In this document: positions 1 to 7,727 of the stretch, in pieces
Layout: every line of letters starts with the position of its first letter
How positions within the stretch are numbered: position 1 is the first letter of the stretch
Translations under genes and position numbers: made by a program
Assembly (NCBI GenBank): GCA_003818205.1
Contig: RPRQ01000008.1
Span: forward strand, 35,496 to 99,495
DNA length: 64,000 bases
Source: Bacteroidales bacterium
Lineage (GTDB): Bacteria; Bacteroidota; Bacteroidia; Bacteroidales; Tenuifilaceae
Direction of reading: 5' to 3'
The notes under the pieces: generated by a model
The model's database searches: none
Told to the model about the DNA's origin: nothing
The model's input: only the letters and a program-made list of their open reading frames with translations

Positions 1-212
1 TTAAAATTATGTTTTTTCATGTTTACAGTACTATTAGTTTGAAGTAAAAAAATTATTCCAAGGTCAAAATTCAAATTATTTTTTTAAATTTCCTAATAAA
101 ACCAAAGCGATATTATACATAATTCATTAAAACAGTAAGTTCTAATAAATTACAATTATATATTTAGAATAATTTAAACTGATTCTATAAAAAAGTAGGG
201 GGAATCGATTTA
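1..212. other. AT-rich flank without a recognisable gene
   Basis: I see no coding region or structured RNA here. The stretch is very AT-rich and lies downstream of comB, which ends at 213 on the minus strand. A neighbouring gene may begin beyond the window edge. Confidence 0.5.
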
Positions 213-926
213 TTAAACCAATGGAGTGATGTGCAAACCGTTAAACATAGGTATAATTGATGTCAAGTTATGTGTAAAACAGTATTCGATCACATCGTCG
301 AGCCCAAGTTTCTTTAGACGGTGCTTTTGGGCTATTTTCTCAATGTAAGTATCCATGCTATCCTTTGCTATTGCCCACATATCGATTGAAGCATTCACCG
401 AATCGCATTTTGTATAGAAAAAGCCTGAGCCGATAAGGTTTCCTGAAATTGCACCTGCAAGTAGTGCATCCTCAATGCAGAATTTCCCTTTCCACCCAGA
501 GCAAAGGATAAGTACATCCTTCCCCTGTTTTTCAAGGTAATTAGCCAAAGCTGTAAAGTTAAGGAATGCACCAATAACAACTTCATCGGCCTCGTTACCT
601 ACCGTTATGGCATTTGTACCGTTGGTTGTGCTATAAACAATGGTTTTACCATCAACAACCTCCTTGGTGAATAAAAAGGGTGAGTTTCCAAAGTCAGCAA
701 AGTCGAGTTTCTCTCCATTCCGCTCTGCAACAACCATGTAGCCTTTTTCCTTATACTCCTTTGCCTCCTCAATAGTTTTAACCGGAATTATCTCCTTAAC
801 CCCATTGTGCATCATGGTGCAGATAACCGAAGTAGCCCTTAGCACATCGACAACAACAACTATTTTACCCTTAGGGTCGTAACATTTAAATAACTCGGTA
901 GAAAAACAAACCTCAACAGTATTCAT
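213..926 (-). CDS. comB: 2-phosphosulfolactate phosphatase family protein (ComB)
   Basis: ComB-family phosphatases remove phosphate from 2-phosphosulfolactate, a Mg-dependent step known from coenzyme M synthesis; in bacteria that do not make coenzyme M the physiological substrate is uncertain. The 237-residue protein has the normal family length and shows the conserved blocks in order: VDVLRATSVI (26-35), AERNG (67-71), GNSP (80-83), TTNGT (100-104), CSGWKG (142-147) and EDALLAGA (152-159). It is predicted cytoplasmic, with no signal peptide. It is a single-gene unit followed upstream by the convergent-free gcvT on the same strand. The family call is firm; the role in this organism is inference. 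Confidence 0.9.
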   Translation of the reverse strand: MNTVEVCFSTELFKCYDPKGKIVVVVDVLRATSVICTMMHNGVKEIIPVKTIEEAKEYKEKGYMVVAERNGEKLDFADFGNSPFLFTKEVVDGKTIVYSTTNGTNAITVGNEADEVVIGAFLNFTALANYLEKQGKDVLILCSGWKGKFCIEDALLAGAISGNLIGSGFFYTKCDSVNASIDMWAIAKDSMDTYIEKIAQKHRLKKLGLDDVIEYCFTHNLTSIIPMFNGLHITPLV

Positions 927-949
927 TTCTTTTTTTTGATTATTGCCCG

Positions 950-957
950 CAAATGTA
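950..957 (-). promoter_or_regulatory. Possible -7 box for comB
   Basis: On the minus strand this reads TACATTTG, matching the Bacteroidota -7 pattern TAnnTTTG, 24 bp upstream of the comB start. A well-spaced -33 TTTG is not evident, so support is only partial. Confidence 0.35.
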
Positions 958-970
958 ATAATTGTGAAAC

Positions 971-997
971 AAAAAAGGACTCCTACCAGGAATCCTT
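971..997 (-). terminator. Terminator of gcvT
   Basis: A hairpin AAGGACTCCT / AGGAATCCTT with a 3-base loop (positions 975-997) is followed on the minus strand by a run of Ts. It lies 21 bp after the gcvT stop codon, as expected for an intrinsic terminator. Confidence 0.75.
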
Positions 998-1018
998 CTT
1001 TGCTATTATTCAGAAATC

Positions 1019-2125
1019 CTATTTGGCTAAGTGGAAAGGTGGTTTTACAACCTTTGCTTTCAACTTCTTATCTCTGATTCCGATAAATATCTCGGTTCCT
1101 TCTTTCCAAAATCCTTTTTTCAGGTAACCCATACCAATGCCCTGCTTGCTCATGGGCGACATGGTTCCTGATGTAACTTCACCAATCTCAACACCCTGAG
1201 CATCATAGATTAGGTAATGCTGACGTGGAATACCACGATCGATCATGATAAAGCCTTTAAGCATCTTATCGGTGCCCTCTTTTTTATGCTTTTCCCAAAT
1301 ATCGCGGTTGATAAAGTTTTTACCATCAACAAATTTGGTGATCCATCCTAAACCAGCTTCGATAGAAGAAACTTCATCATTCATATCATTGCCATACAAG
1401 CAGAAGCCCATCTCCAAACGAAGAGTATCACGAGCACCTAAGCCAATTGGTTTGATTCCATATTCTTTCCCAGCCTCAAAGACTGCTTTCCATAGCTTTG
1501 CAGCATCCTCGTTAGCACAGTAAATCTCACAACCACCAGCACCAGTGTATCCTGTTGTCGCAAAAATTACCTCTTTAATACCAGCAAAAGCAATCTTTTT
1601 GAAGGTATAATACTCCATATCCTCGATATGAACATCGGTTAACTTCTGCATGGCCTTGAGAGCAAGTGGACCTTGGATTGCCAGTTGAGCAATCTCATCA
1701 GAAGCATTATAAAGTTCCTTACCAACAGCTAAACCAAATTTAGGAGCGTGCACGCAAAGCCAGTTCCAATCCTTCTCCATATTTGAAGCATTAACTACAA
1801 GGAGGTAAGTCAAATTATCAACTTTATAAACTAAAAGGTCATCAACGATACCACCCCTACCATTTGGGAAGCAGCTATACTGAACCTTGCCATCGACAAG
1901 AACAGAAGCATCATTACTTGTAACATATTGGATAAAGTCTAACGCTTTGGGACCTTTCACCCAAATTTCGCCCATGTGAGATACATCAAAAACGCCAAGT
2001 TTTTCGCGTACAGTAATGTGCTCATCGTTAATTCCGCTGTACTCAATAGGCATATTATAGCCTGCAAATTCGGCCATTTTAGCCCCTAAATCGATGTGAA
2101 ACTGTGTAAATGCAGTATTTTTCAT
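1019..2125 (-). CDS. gcvT: Glycine cleavage system aminomethyltransferase (T-protein)
   Basis: T-protein transfers the aminomethyl carbon from lipoylated H-protein to tetrahydrofolate, releasing ammonia and 5,10-methylene-THF. The 368-residue protein is full length. Visible family blocks are DVSHMGE (47-53), [10 protein letters not shown] (91-100) with the conserved aspartate of the folate site, [11 protein letters not shown] near 192-202, [11 protein letters not shown] near 230-240, and the C-terminal [10 protein letters not shown] segment. It is cytoplasmic. gcvH and gcvP are not in the window, so the glycine cleavage genes are dispersed in this genome, which is common in the phylum. No glycine riboswitch is visible upstream. 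Confidence 0.96.
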   Translation of the reverse strand: MKNTAFTQFHIDLGAKMAEFAGYNMPIEYSGINDEHITVREKLGVFDVSHMGEIWVKGPKALDFIQYVTSNDASVLVDGKVQYSCFPNGRGGIVDDLLVYKVDNLTYLLVVNASNMEKDWNWLCVHAPKFGLAVGKELYNASDEIAQLAIQGPLALKAMQKLTDVHIEDMEYYTFKKIAFAGIKEVIFATTGYTGAGGCEIYCANEDAAKLWKAVFEAGKEYGIKPIGLGARDTLRLEMGFCLYGNDMNDEVSSIEAGLGWITKFVDGKNFINRDIWEKHKKEGTDKMLKGFIMIDRGIPRQHYLIYDAQGVEIGEVTSGTMSPMSKQGIGMGYLKKGFWKEGTEIFIGIRDKKLKAKVVKPPFHLAK

Positions 2126-2172
2126 TGTAATAGAGTTATATTTAAAAAATGTTTGAATTTGAAAAAAACATA

Positions 2173-2200
2173 CAAAGCTACATTTTTTTCAATACATCAA
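2173..2200 (-). promoter_or_regulatory. Probable gcvT promoter
   Basis: The minus strand reads TTG, 17 bp, then TAGCTTTG, a good match to the Bacteroidota sigma-ABfr promoter (-33 TTG and -7 TAnnTTTG). The -7 box lies about 48 bp upstream of the gcvT start. The same TTG-N17-TAGCTTTG arrangement occurs upstream of arcC. Confidence 0.55.
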
Positions 2201-2285
2201 CGATACTTTACCCAAATATTAACCTCTGTAACTAAAAAAGAATCATTCAAAACATACTATTATGGTGTGCTATAATCCTAAAAAC

Positions 2286-2318
2286 AAGATGATCTACATC
2301 ATCTTCCTATTTTTTTTT
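2286..2318 (+). terminator. Orphan terminator-like hairpin upstream of the Hpt gene
   Basis: A perfect 8-bp stem (AAGATGAT / ATCATCTT, 4-base loop) is followed by a run of nine Ts in the plus direction. No plus-strand gene precedes it inside the window, so it could end a short leader or small RNA, or be fortuitous in AT-rich DNA. Confidence 0.35.
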
Positions 2319-2408
2319 AAAATTGATGACAATAAAATGGAATGTTAGCTTATTTTTGCCTATGGTAAATTATCATCTATCAAAAAAAAATTGACATTCT
2401 GAATTTAA

Positions 2409-2765
2409 ATGGAGAACTTTAAGCACGTAAATATGGATTACCTCGATGAAATATCGGAGGGAAATCAGGATTTAGCGTGCGACTTAATTGAGATGTTTAT
2501 TAAGCAGGTGCCCATTTTTTCTGAGCAGCTGGATAGTTTATATAGGAATGGTGATTTTGTTTTGCTCGGTAAGCTCGCCCATAAAATAAAGAGTTCCGTA
2601 GCAATGATGGGTATAACAGAACTAGCCTCCGATATGAAAACCCTCGAATTTATTGCAAGGGAGGGTAAAGAGATTGAAAAGTATCCCGATTATATATCAA
2701 AATTTAAAACCATTTCGAACGAAGCGATTATAGAGCTAAACGATATACTAATAAAACTAAAATAA
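2409..2765 (+). CDS. Hpt (histidine phosphotransfer) domain protein
   Basis: This 118-residue protein is essentially one Hpt four-helix bundle. The phosphoacceptor histidine is H58 in 'LAHKIKSSVAMMGI', matching the HxxKxxxxxxG signature. Hpt proteins carry phosphate between receiver domains in multistep phosphorelays. There is no kinase or receiver domain and no membrane segment, so its kinase partner must be encoded elsewhere. The STAS-domain gene begins 12 bp downstream, so the two are almost certainly co-transcribed. A TATTTTTG -7-like box lies at 2351-2358. The Hpt assignment is firm; the partner is unknown. Confidence 0.85.
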   Translation: MENFKHVNMDYLDEISEGNQDLACDLIEMFIKQVPIFSEQLDSLYRNGDFVLLGKLAHKIKSSVAMMGITELASDMKTLEFIAREGKEIEKYPDYISKFKTISNEAIIELNDILIKLK

Positions 2766-2777
2766 AACAAAAGCACC

Positions 2778-3113
2778 ATGCTTAAAGTAGATAATGTCGG
2801 AAATGTTATGGTTGTATCATTCAGCCAGGATAATAAAATTAACGTTACCGTATCGCAAAAAATTAAGGTAGAGGTAACTAAACTGATTACACCACATTCT
2901 AAACTAGTACTAAATCTCGATGGTATAAACTATATTGATAGTACTGGATTTGGTATGCTACTATCGATTCTACGCACATGCAAGAATCATCAAAGTTTAC
3001 TTAAACTTTGCAATATTTCACCCGAAGTGATGGAATTGGTTAAACTACTTCAACTGCAAACGGTTTTTGATATCAAAGGCAGCGTTGATGAGTGTTTAAA
3101 GGGATTTGAATAA
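2778..3113 (+). CDS. STAS-domain protein (anti-sigma factor antagonist type)
   Basis: The 111-residue protein is a lone STAS domain like SpoIIAA/RsbV. The motif 'YIDSTGFGML' (52-61) holds the serine (S55) that is phosphorylated by an anti-sigma kinase and dephosphorylated by PP2C phosphatases in partner-switching pathways. No anti-sigma kinase is adjacent. Its pairing with an Hpt protein suggests that a phosphorelay and a partner switch meet here. A TPR-SpoIIE phosphatase at 51.5 kb in this window is a possible, unproven regulator. The gene is followed by a strong terminator. Confidence 0.85.
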   Translation: MLKVDNVGNVMVVSFSQDNKINVTVSQKIKVEVTKLITPHSKLVLNLDGINYIDSTGFGMLLSILRTCKNHQSLLKLCNISPEVMELVKLLQLQTVFDIKGSVDECLKGFE

Positions 3114-3136
3114 GAATAATTATTTGAAACAAAACG

Positions 3137-3170
3137 AAAGAGTTGGTTTTCTAAAACCAACTCTTTTTTT
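3137..3170 (+). terminator. Terminator after the Hpt-STAS operon
   Basis: A 14-bp stem (AAAGAGTTGGTTTT / AAAACCAACTCTTT) with a very tight loop is followed by a T run. As the stem is flanked by A and T tracts it may also serve the convergent membrane-protein gene ending at 3199. Confidence 0.85.
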
Positions 3171-3198
3171 GCTCTTTTTGTCTTTAAACATATCAATA

Positions 3199-3918
3199 TC
3201 AGATATTTCCATTTATTTTCAATATTCCTAATATTAGAAATGTTGTTAAGACAACTGCAACGAAAAATAAAATAACTGTCCCTTTTTTAATAATTCCTTC
3301 ATCTTTCATTGATTGTTCCATTGACTCTGATTGTAGATCTTTTAGATATAGCTTCATTTTTTGGATATTCAGATATGCTGAGTATTTATTGATTGCATAA
3401 ACAAAAGCAAACAAGAAGAGGTTAACCATTACGTAAGAAAACATATCGTTGATCCTGTATGTTCCGTTCTGATTATCGACAAGGGTGTTTATGCCAAAAA
3501 TCAGAACAAGCATGCCAACAGAAAGAACCACAAGCCAAACCTCGTACTGATTCCTGAGAAATTTCAGCTTTGAATGAACTAGTTCAACTAGACTCCTTGA
3601 AAAGTTGTTTATCTCCCTTAATTTGATAAATATATAAACCCCATAAAATAAAAACAGCAGCGAAAGGGAAAGTAATCCTAATTCAATTTTAAACATTTTG
3701 GGATTCTCTCTATAAACATAGGTATTAATCGCCAGAACGATAATGCTTGCAATAAACGAAGCAATCGTAACAAAGATACTTACGTTAAACGATAAGTAAA
3801 CATTTGATAATTTTGGTTTTAGATAATTTTCTATCATCTCTTTTGTGTCTTTTTGGTTAATATTAGAGCTATCCTGTTTATTATTTTCCCAAATTTTCAT
3901 TAATTCATCGTTACTCAT
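3199..3918 (-). CDS. Membrane protein downstream of ECF sigma factor, possible anti-sigma factor
   Basis: The 239-residue protein starts with a soluble segment of about 45 residues ('MSNDELMKIWENNKQDSS') and has about five hydrophobic helices (near 45-65, 80-110, 128-146, 160-175 and 215-235). It begins 19 bp after the stop of the ECF sigma gene, so the pair is an operon. Gene order sigma then membrane protein with a short cytoplasmic N-terminus is the classic sigma/anti-sigma layout, which supports an anti-sigma role by context only. I do not see a zinc-binding anti-sigma HxxxCxxC motif, and the family is not one I recognise. Confidence 0.6.
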   Translation of the reverse strand: MSNDELMKIWENNKQDSSNINQKDTKEMIENYLKPKLSNVYLSFNVSIFVTIASFIASIIVLAINTYVYRENPKMFKIELGLLSLSLLFLFYGVYIFIKLREINNFSRSLVELVHSKLKFLRNQYEVWLVVLSVGMLVLIFGINTLVDNQNGTYRINDMFSYVMVNLFLFAFVYAINKYSAYLNIQKMKLYLKDLQSESMEQSMKDEGIIKKGTVILFFVAVVLTTFLILGILKINGNI

Positions 3919-3937
3919 AGCATTTGTTTTTTGAGGA

Positions 3938-4429
3938 TTAATTAAGCTGTTTCCTTAGCATATCTTTAATTCTTGAGATCTTTACCCCAACATTTTTTTC
4001 CGAAATACCAACTATCTCACCAATCTTTATATAAGGGTGCTGTTCCAAGTAGAGAAAGATAATTGCACGATCGAGGTTGTTCAACTTCTTAATTGCATTA
4101 AATAGTTTATCGTAAAGTTCATTTTTATTAGCATCAGATTCTAAGTCATCTTCGATATCATAATGGTTGTCTAAAAAGAGAGAATTGGTTTTGTTTTTTC
4201 GTTTAAAGTAAAGCGCAGTATTTAATGCTACCCTGTACATCCATGTTTGAACTTTTGAGTCATTTCTAAAATCTGGGTACGATTTCCAAAGTTGATAGAC
4301 AATTTCCTGCCGAAGATCTTCAAAATCGGCCCTACTACTCGTATAGATATTGCAAATCTTGTTGATTATCCGATCGTTTTCAACAATTAATGATGTAAAG
4401 GTTTGTTTTAAGCTAATTGCTTCCATCAA
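3938..4429 (-). CDS. ECF-type RNA polymerase sigma factor
   Basis: This 163-residue protein has only sigma regions 2 and 4, as in ECF sigma factors. Region 2 is seen in residues 38-72 ('DLRQEIVYQLWKSYPDF', then 'TWMYRVALNTA'). Region 4 is at about 113-160, with the helix-turn-helix around 'YIKIGEIVGISEKNVGVK'. It would direct RNA polymerase to a specific promoter set under control of the membrane protein encoded just downstream. The first two residues are both methionine, so the start may be one codon later. Target genes cannot be read from the sequence. Confidence 0.9.
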   Translation of the reverse strand: MMEAISLKQTFTSLIVENDRIINKICNIYTSSRADFEDLRQEIVYQLWKSYPDFRNDSKVQTWMYRVALNTALYFKRKNKTNSLFLDNHYDIEDDLESDANKNELYDKLFNAIKKLNNLDRAIIFLYLEQHPYIKIGEIVGISEKNVGVKISRIKDMLRKQLN

Positions 4430-4504
4430 ATTGGTTTTACATTATTAGTAGCTAAGTTTTTAAAAAACTACATAATTTAAAGAATATTTTTTATAAAAAC
4501 TTTC

Positions 4505-4888
4505 GTAACTATTCAGCCTCAAAAATCTATCTCACGCAAAGCCGCAAAGACACTAAGGTGTTCTGTGTACACAAAGAAAATTATACTAGAGAAATATAGC
4601 TGATAGTTCATTGGAAAAATGTTCTTTTTGGTAGTTAAAATCAATTCTTAAGCATGGAATTATGCTAATAACAACTGATTGGAACACAAAGGGGAAAAAC
4701 TCAAAAGTTTTTTTCTTGGCGAACCCCGCCTGCCTTAGTACCTAAGTACGGCGGGCCGGTTAGCGACTTAGCGAGAACCTCGCAGGGCTCAACGAAGTTA
4801 AAAAATAGCGAGCAACAGTCTTAATGACCGAATCTTATAGGAGTCTACTAAAGAAAACACCTACAAAAAAATGTATCTGAATAGTTAC
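4505..4888. repeat. 384-bp palindromic element with GTAACTATTCAG ends
   Basis: The gap between the sigma factor gene and clpB is filled by an element with perfect 12-bp inverted ends (GTAACTATTCAG at 4505-4516, its complement at 4877-4888). Inside are a 'cgcaaag' repeat (near 4533-4552) and a GC-rich block with CCTGCC and GGCGGG segments (4725-4800). A related element with nearly the same ends lies at 46697-46946. It encodes no transposase and looks like a non-autonomous dispersed repeat. Confidence 0.65.
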
Positions 4889-4929
4889 AAATTTTCAAAT
4901 AAATATTATCATATTGATTTACAGCTAAA

Positions 4930-4963
4930 CAAAAAACCTGACTAAAAACTAAATAGTCAGGTT
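4930..4963 (-). terminator. Terminator of clpB
   Basis: A 10-bp stem (AACCTGACTA / TAGTCAGGTT, positions 4935-4963) is followed on the minus strand by a T run. It lies about 24 bp after the clpB stop codon. Confidence 0.8.
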
Positions 4964-4986
4964 CTTAAACCGAATACACAATTTAT

Positions 4987-7575
4987 TTATCTAAATATTA
5001 ACTCGTTACCATCAAAATAGTCAATCGTAATTGTTTTCTCTTTATCCACTTTCCCTGCAAGGATTTGCTTTGACAACTCGTTAAGAATATACTTTTGCAT
5101 CAAACGCTTCAATGGACGTGCACCATAAGCGGGATCGAAGCCCTGTTCGGAAATCCAATCGACCGCACTTTCGGTAATCTCAATACTAACTTCATTTTGC
5201 GCAAGCAACGATTTGATTTTGCTGAACTGCAAGGATACAATCTTTTTAATCTCCTCCTTGCTCAAAGGGGTAAACATAATGATCTCATCAACACGATTCA
5301 AGAATTCAGGGCGAATAGTCTGTTTGAGTAATTCAAAAACCAATTTACGTGAACGTTCAAAAGCATCATTACCATCCTTGCTGTTTACTGATGACAAATT
5401 CTCCTGAATGATATGCGAACCAATATTGGAGGTCATGATGATAATTGTATTCTTAAAGTCAACGGTACGACCCTTATTATCGGTTAGCCTTCCCTCATCT
5501 AGCACCTGTAATAGGATATTGAAAACATCAGGGTGAGCCTTTTCGATTTCATCGAGCAAAACGACTGAGTAAGGTTTATGACGGACAGCTTCGGTTAGCT
5601 GACCACCCTCATCGTAACCAACATAGCCTGGAGGTGCACCAATCAATCTTGAAACCGAATGACGCTCCTGGTATTCACTCATATCAATGCGGGTCATTAG
5701 ATTATCATCATCAAAAAGGAACTCGGCAAGCGCTTTAGCCAGCTCGGTTTTGCCAACACCAGTGGTTCCAAGGAAAATAAAAGAGCCAATAGGTCGTTTT
5801 GCGTCCTGCAAACCAGCCCGACTCCTACGAACAGCATCGGCCACAGCAGCAATGGCTTCATCCTGTCCTACAACGCGCTGGTGTAGTTCATCTTCGAGTT
5901 TGAGTAATTTTTCTTTCTCGCTTTGAAGCATGCGGCTTACAGGAATTCCAGTCCAACGTGAAACCACATCAGCAATATCCTCGGCATCCACCTCCTCCTT
6001 GATTAGAGCAGAATCTGATTGGATTGCGATCAGCTCTTTCTTTAATCGCTCGATATCGTTCTCCGACTCTTTAATTTTACCATAGCGAAGTTCGGCTACC
6101 CGGCCATAATCGCCCCGGCGTTCAGCTTCATCGGCTTCAAATTTAAAACTTTCGATATTCTGTTTATTCTTTTGGATTGAATCGATGATGTTCTTTTCGT
6201 TCTGCCATTTAGCCCGAAGACCTGTTCTCTCTTCATTTAGATTGGCGATCTCCTTGCCCAGCTCATCGAGTTTCACTTTATCGCCCTCACGCTTTATGGC
6301 TTCCCTTTCAATCTCCAACTGCTTGATTCTACGCTCAATCTCATCGATATTCTCAGGCACAGAGTTCATCTCAAGCCTTAACTTCGAAGCGGCTTCATCG
6401 ATTAAATCAATGGCTTTATCGGGTAGAAAACGATTAGTTATGTATCTGTGCGATAGTTCAACGGCAGCTATAATCGCATCATCCTTAATACGAATTGAGT
6501 GATGGCTTTCGTATCGCTCTTTTAAACCCCGAAGAATGGAAATCGCGTCCAAGGTATCAGGTTCGTTGACCAGTATGCTTTGGAATCGACGTTCGAGCGC
6601 TTTATCCTTCTCGAAGTATTTTTGATACTCATCCAAAGTAGTTGCGCCTATTGCACGTAGTTCACCTCTGGCTAGTGCAGGTTTAAGAATATTAGCGGCA
6701 TCCATGGCACCATCGCCCCTGCCTGCTCCAACAAGGGTATGAATCTCATCGATAAAAAGTACAATTTCTCCATTTGAGGTAACAACCTCCTTAATCACTG
6801 ATTTTAGTCGCTCCTCGAATTCTCCCTTGTACTTAGCACCTGCAACCAATGCTCCCATATCGAGAGAGAAAATCTGCTTTGATTTTAGGTTCTCAGGTAC
6901 ATCACCACTGACAATACGATGAGCAATCCCTTCGGCAATAGCCGTTTTTCCTACACCGGGTTCACCTATTAGTATAGGGTTATTCTTTGTTCGTCTGGTT
7001 AATATCTGCAAAACTCGACGAATCTCATCATCGCGCCCGATAACGGGATCGAGCTTACCAGAACGAGCCATCTCGTTTAGGTTTATTGCAAAACGGTTAA
7101 GGGCATTGTAGGTATCCTCCGCGGTTTGGCTATCAACTTTAGCGCCCTTTCTCAGCTCGGCAATTGCTAATTTCAACTCATTTTCAGTAATTCCTGCATC
7201 CTTCATCATCTGCGAAACCTGATCTCCAACAGCAAGTAATCCTTGAAGAATATGTTCAACCGAAACGTACTGATCTCCTAATTCTTTGCTAAAATCGAGT
7301 GATTTTTGAAGGGCACGATTTGCCGTTGAGCTTAAATATTGCTCACCACCGCTAACCTTTGGATAAGATTCTAATATTTTTGTGAGTACAGCATCAAAGG
7401 TTGATGGGTTAACAGCTAGTTTTCGAAGTATAAATCCTGTTATACTTTCGCTTTGGCTGATTATCCCTTTAAGCAAATGGGCAGGTTCAACAGCCTGATG
7501 GTTATAACCCTGTGCAACGGTAAAGGCTTGCTGAATTGCCTCCTGCGATTTGATAGTAAAATTATTGAAGTTCAT
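4987..7575 (-). CDS. clpB: ATP-dependent disaggregase chaperone ClpB
   Basis: ClpB is a hexameric AAA+ machine that works with DnaK to pull polypeptides out of aggregates after heat stress. At 862 residues it has full family length. It shows the N-terminal Clp repeat domain (about 1-150), AAA-1 with Walker A GEPGVGKT (204-211), a long coiled-coil M domain (about 395-525, rich in E, K and R heptads) and AAA-2 with Walker [10 protein letters not shown] near residue 600 and the Clp C-terminal domain. The M domain separates it from ClpC/ClpA. It is a single-gene unit between two terminators; no HrcA CIRCE element was noticed. Confidence 0.97.
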   Translation of the reverse strand: MNFNNFTIKSQEAIQQAFTVAQGYNHQAVEPAHLLKGIISQSESITGFILRKLAVNPSTFDAVLTKILESYPKVSGGEQYLSSTANRALQKSLDFSKELGDQYVSVEHILQGLLAVGDQVSQMMKDAGITENELKLAIAELRKGAKVDSQTAEDTYNALNRFAINLNEMARSGKLDPVIGRDDEIRRVLQILTRRTKNNPILIGEPGVGKTAIAEGIAHRIVSGDVPENLKSKQIFSLDMGALVAGAKYKGEFEERLKSVIKEVVTSNGEIVLFIDEIHTLVGAGRGDGAMDAANILKPALARGELRAIGATTLDEYQKYFEKDKALERRFQSILVNEPDTLDAISILRGLKERYESHHSIRIKDDAIIAAVELSHRYITNRFLPDKAIDLIDEAASKLRLEMNSVPENIDEIERRIKQLEIEREAIKREGDKVKLDELGKEIANLNEERTGLRAKWQNEKNIIDSIQKNKQNIESFKFEADEAERRGDYGRVAELRYGKIKESENDIERLKKELIAIQSDSALIKEEVDAEDIADVVSRWTGIPVSRMLQSEKEKLLKLEDELHQRVVGQDEAIAAVADAVRRSRAGLQDAKRPIGSFIFLGTTGVGKTELAKALAEFLFDDDNLMTRIDMSEYQERHSVSRLIGAPPGYVGYDEGGQLTEAVRHKPYSVVLLDEIEKAHPDVFNILLQVLDEGRLTDNKGRTVDFKNTIIIMTSNIGSHIIQENLSSVNSKDGNDAFERSRKLVFELLKQTIRPEFLNRVDEIIMFTPLSKEEIKKIVSLQFSKIKSLLAQNEVSIEITESAVDWISEQGFDPAYGARPLKRLMQKYILNELSKQILAGKVDKEKTITIDYFDGNELIFR

Positions 7576-7674
7576 AGCCTTATAATTATTCTTACCTCAA
7601 ATCGTCAAATTGATTGCCAAATAACATTTTAGGTCAAAAAGTCAGCAGGAGTAATAATTATCAAGCCATACTGA

Positions 7675-7707
7675 CAAAAAAAGCGATACTAAGTGTATCG
7701 CTTTTTT
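7675..7707 (-). terminator. Terminator of the M16 peptidase gene
   Basis: A stem AAGCGATAC / GTATCGCTT flanked by A and T runs sits 20 bp after the stop codon of the M16 peptidase gene. The symmetrical flanks mean it could act on either strand, but only the minus-strand gene reads into it. Confidence 0.8.
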
Positions 7708-7727
7708 AAAAACAGACAAGATATTAC

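Noticed and set aside
2126..2408. Glycine riboswitch upstream of gcvT
   Set aside because: The region is AT-rich and lacks the paired GGA/GC-rich aptamer cores; only a plain promoter is visible.
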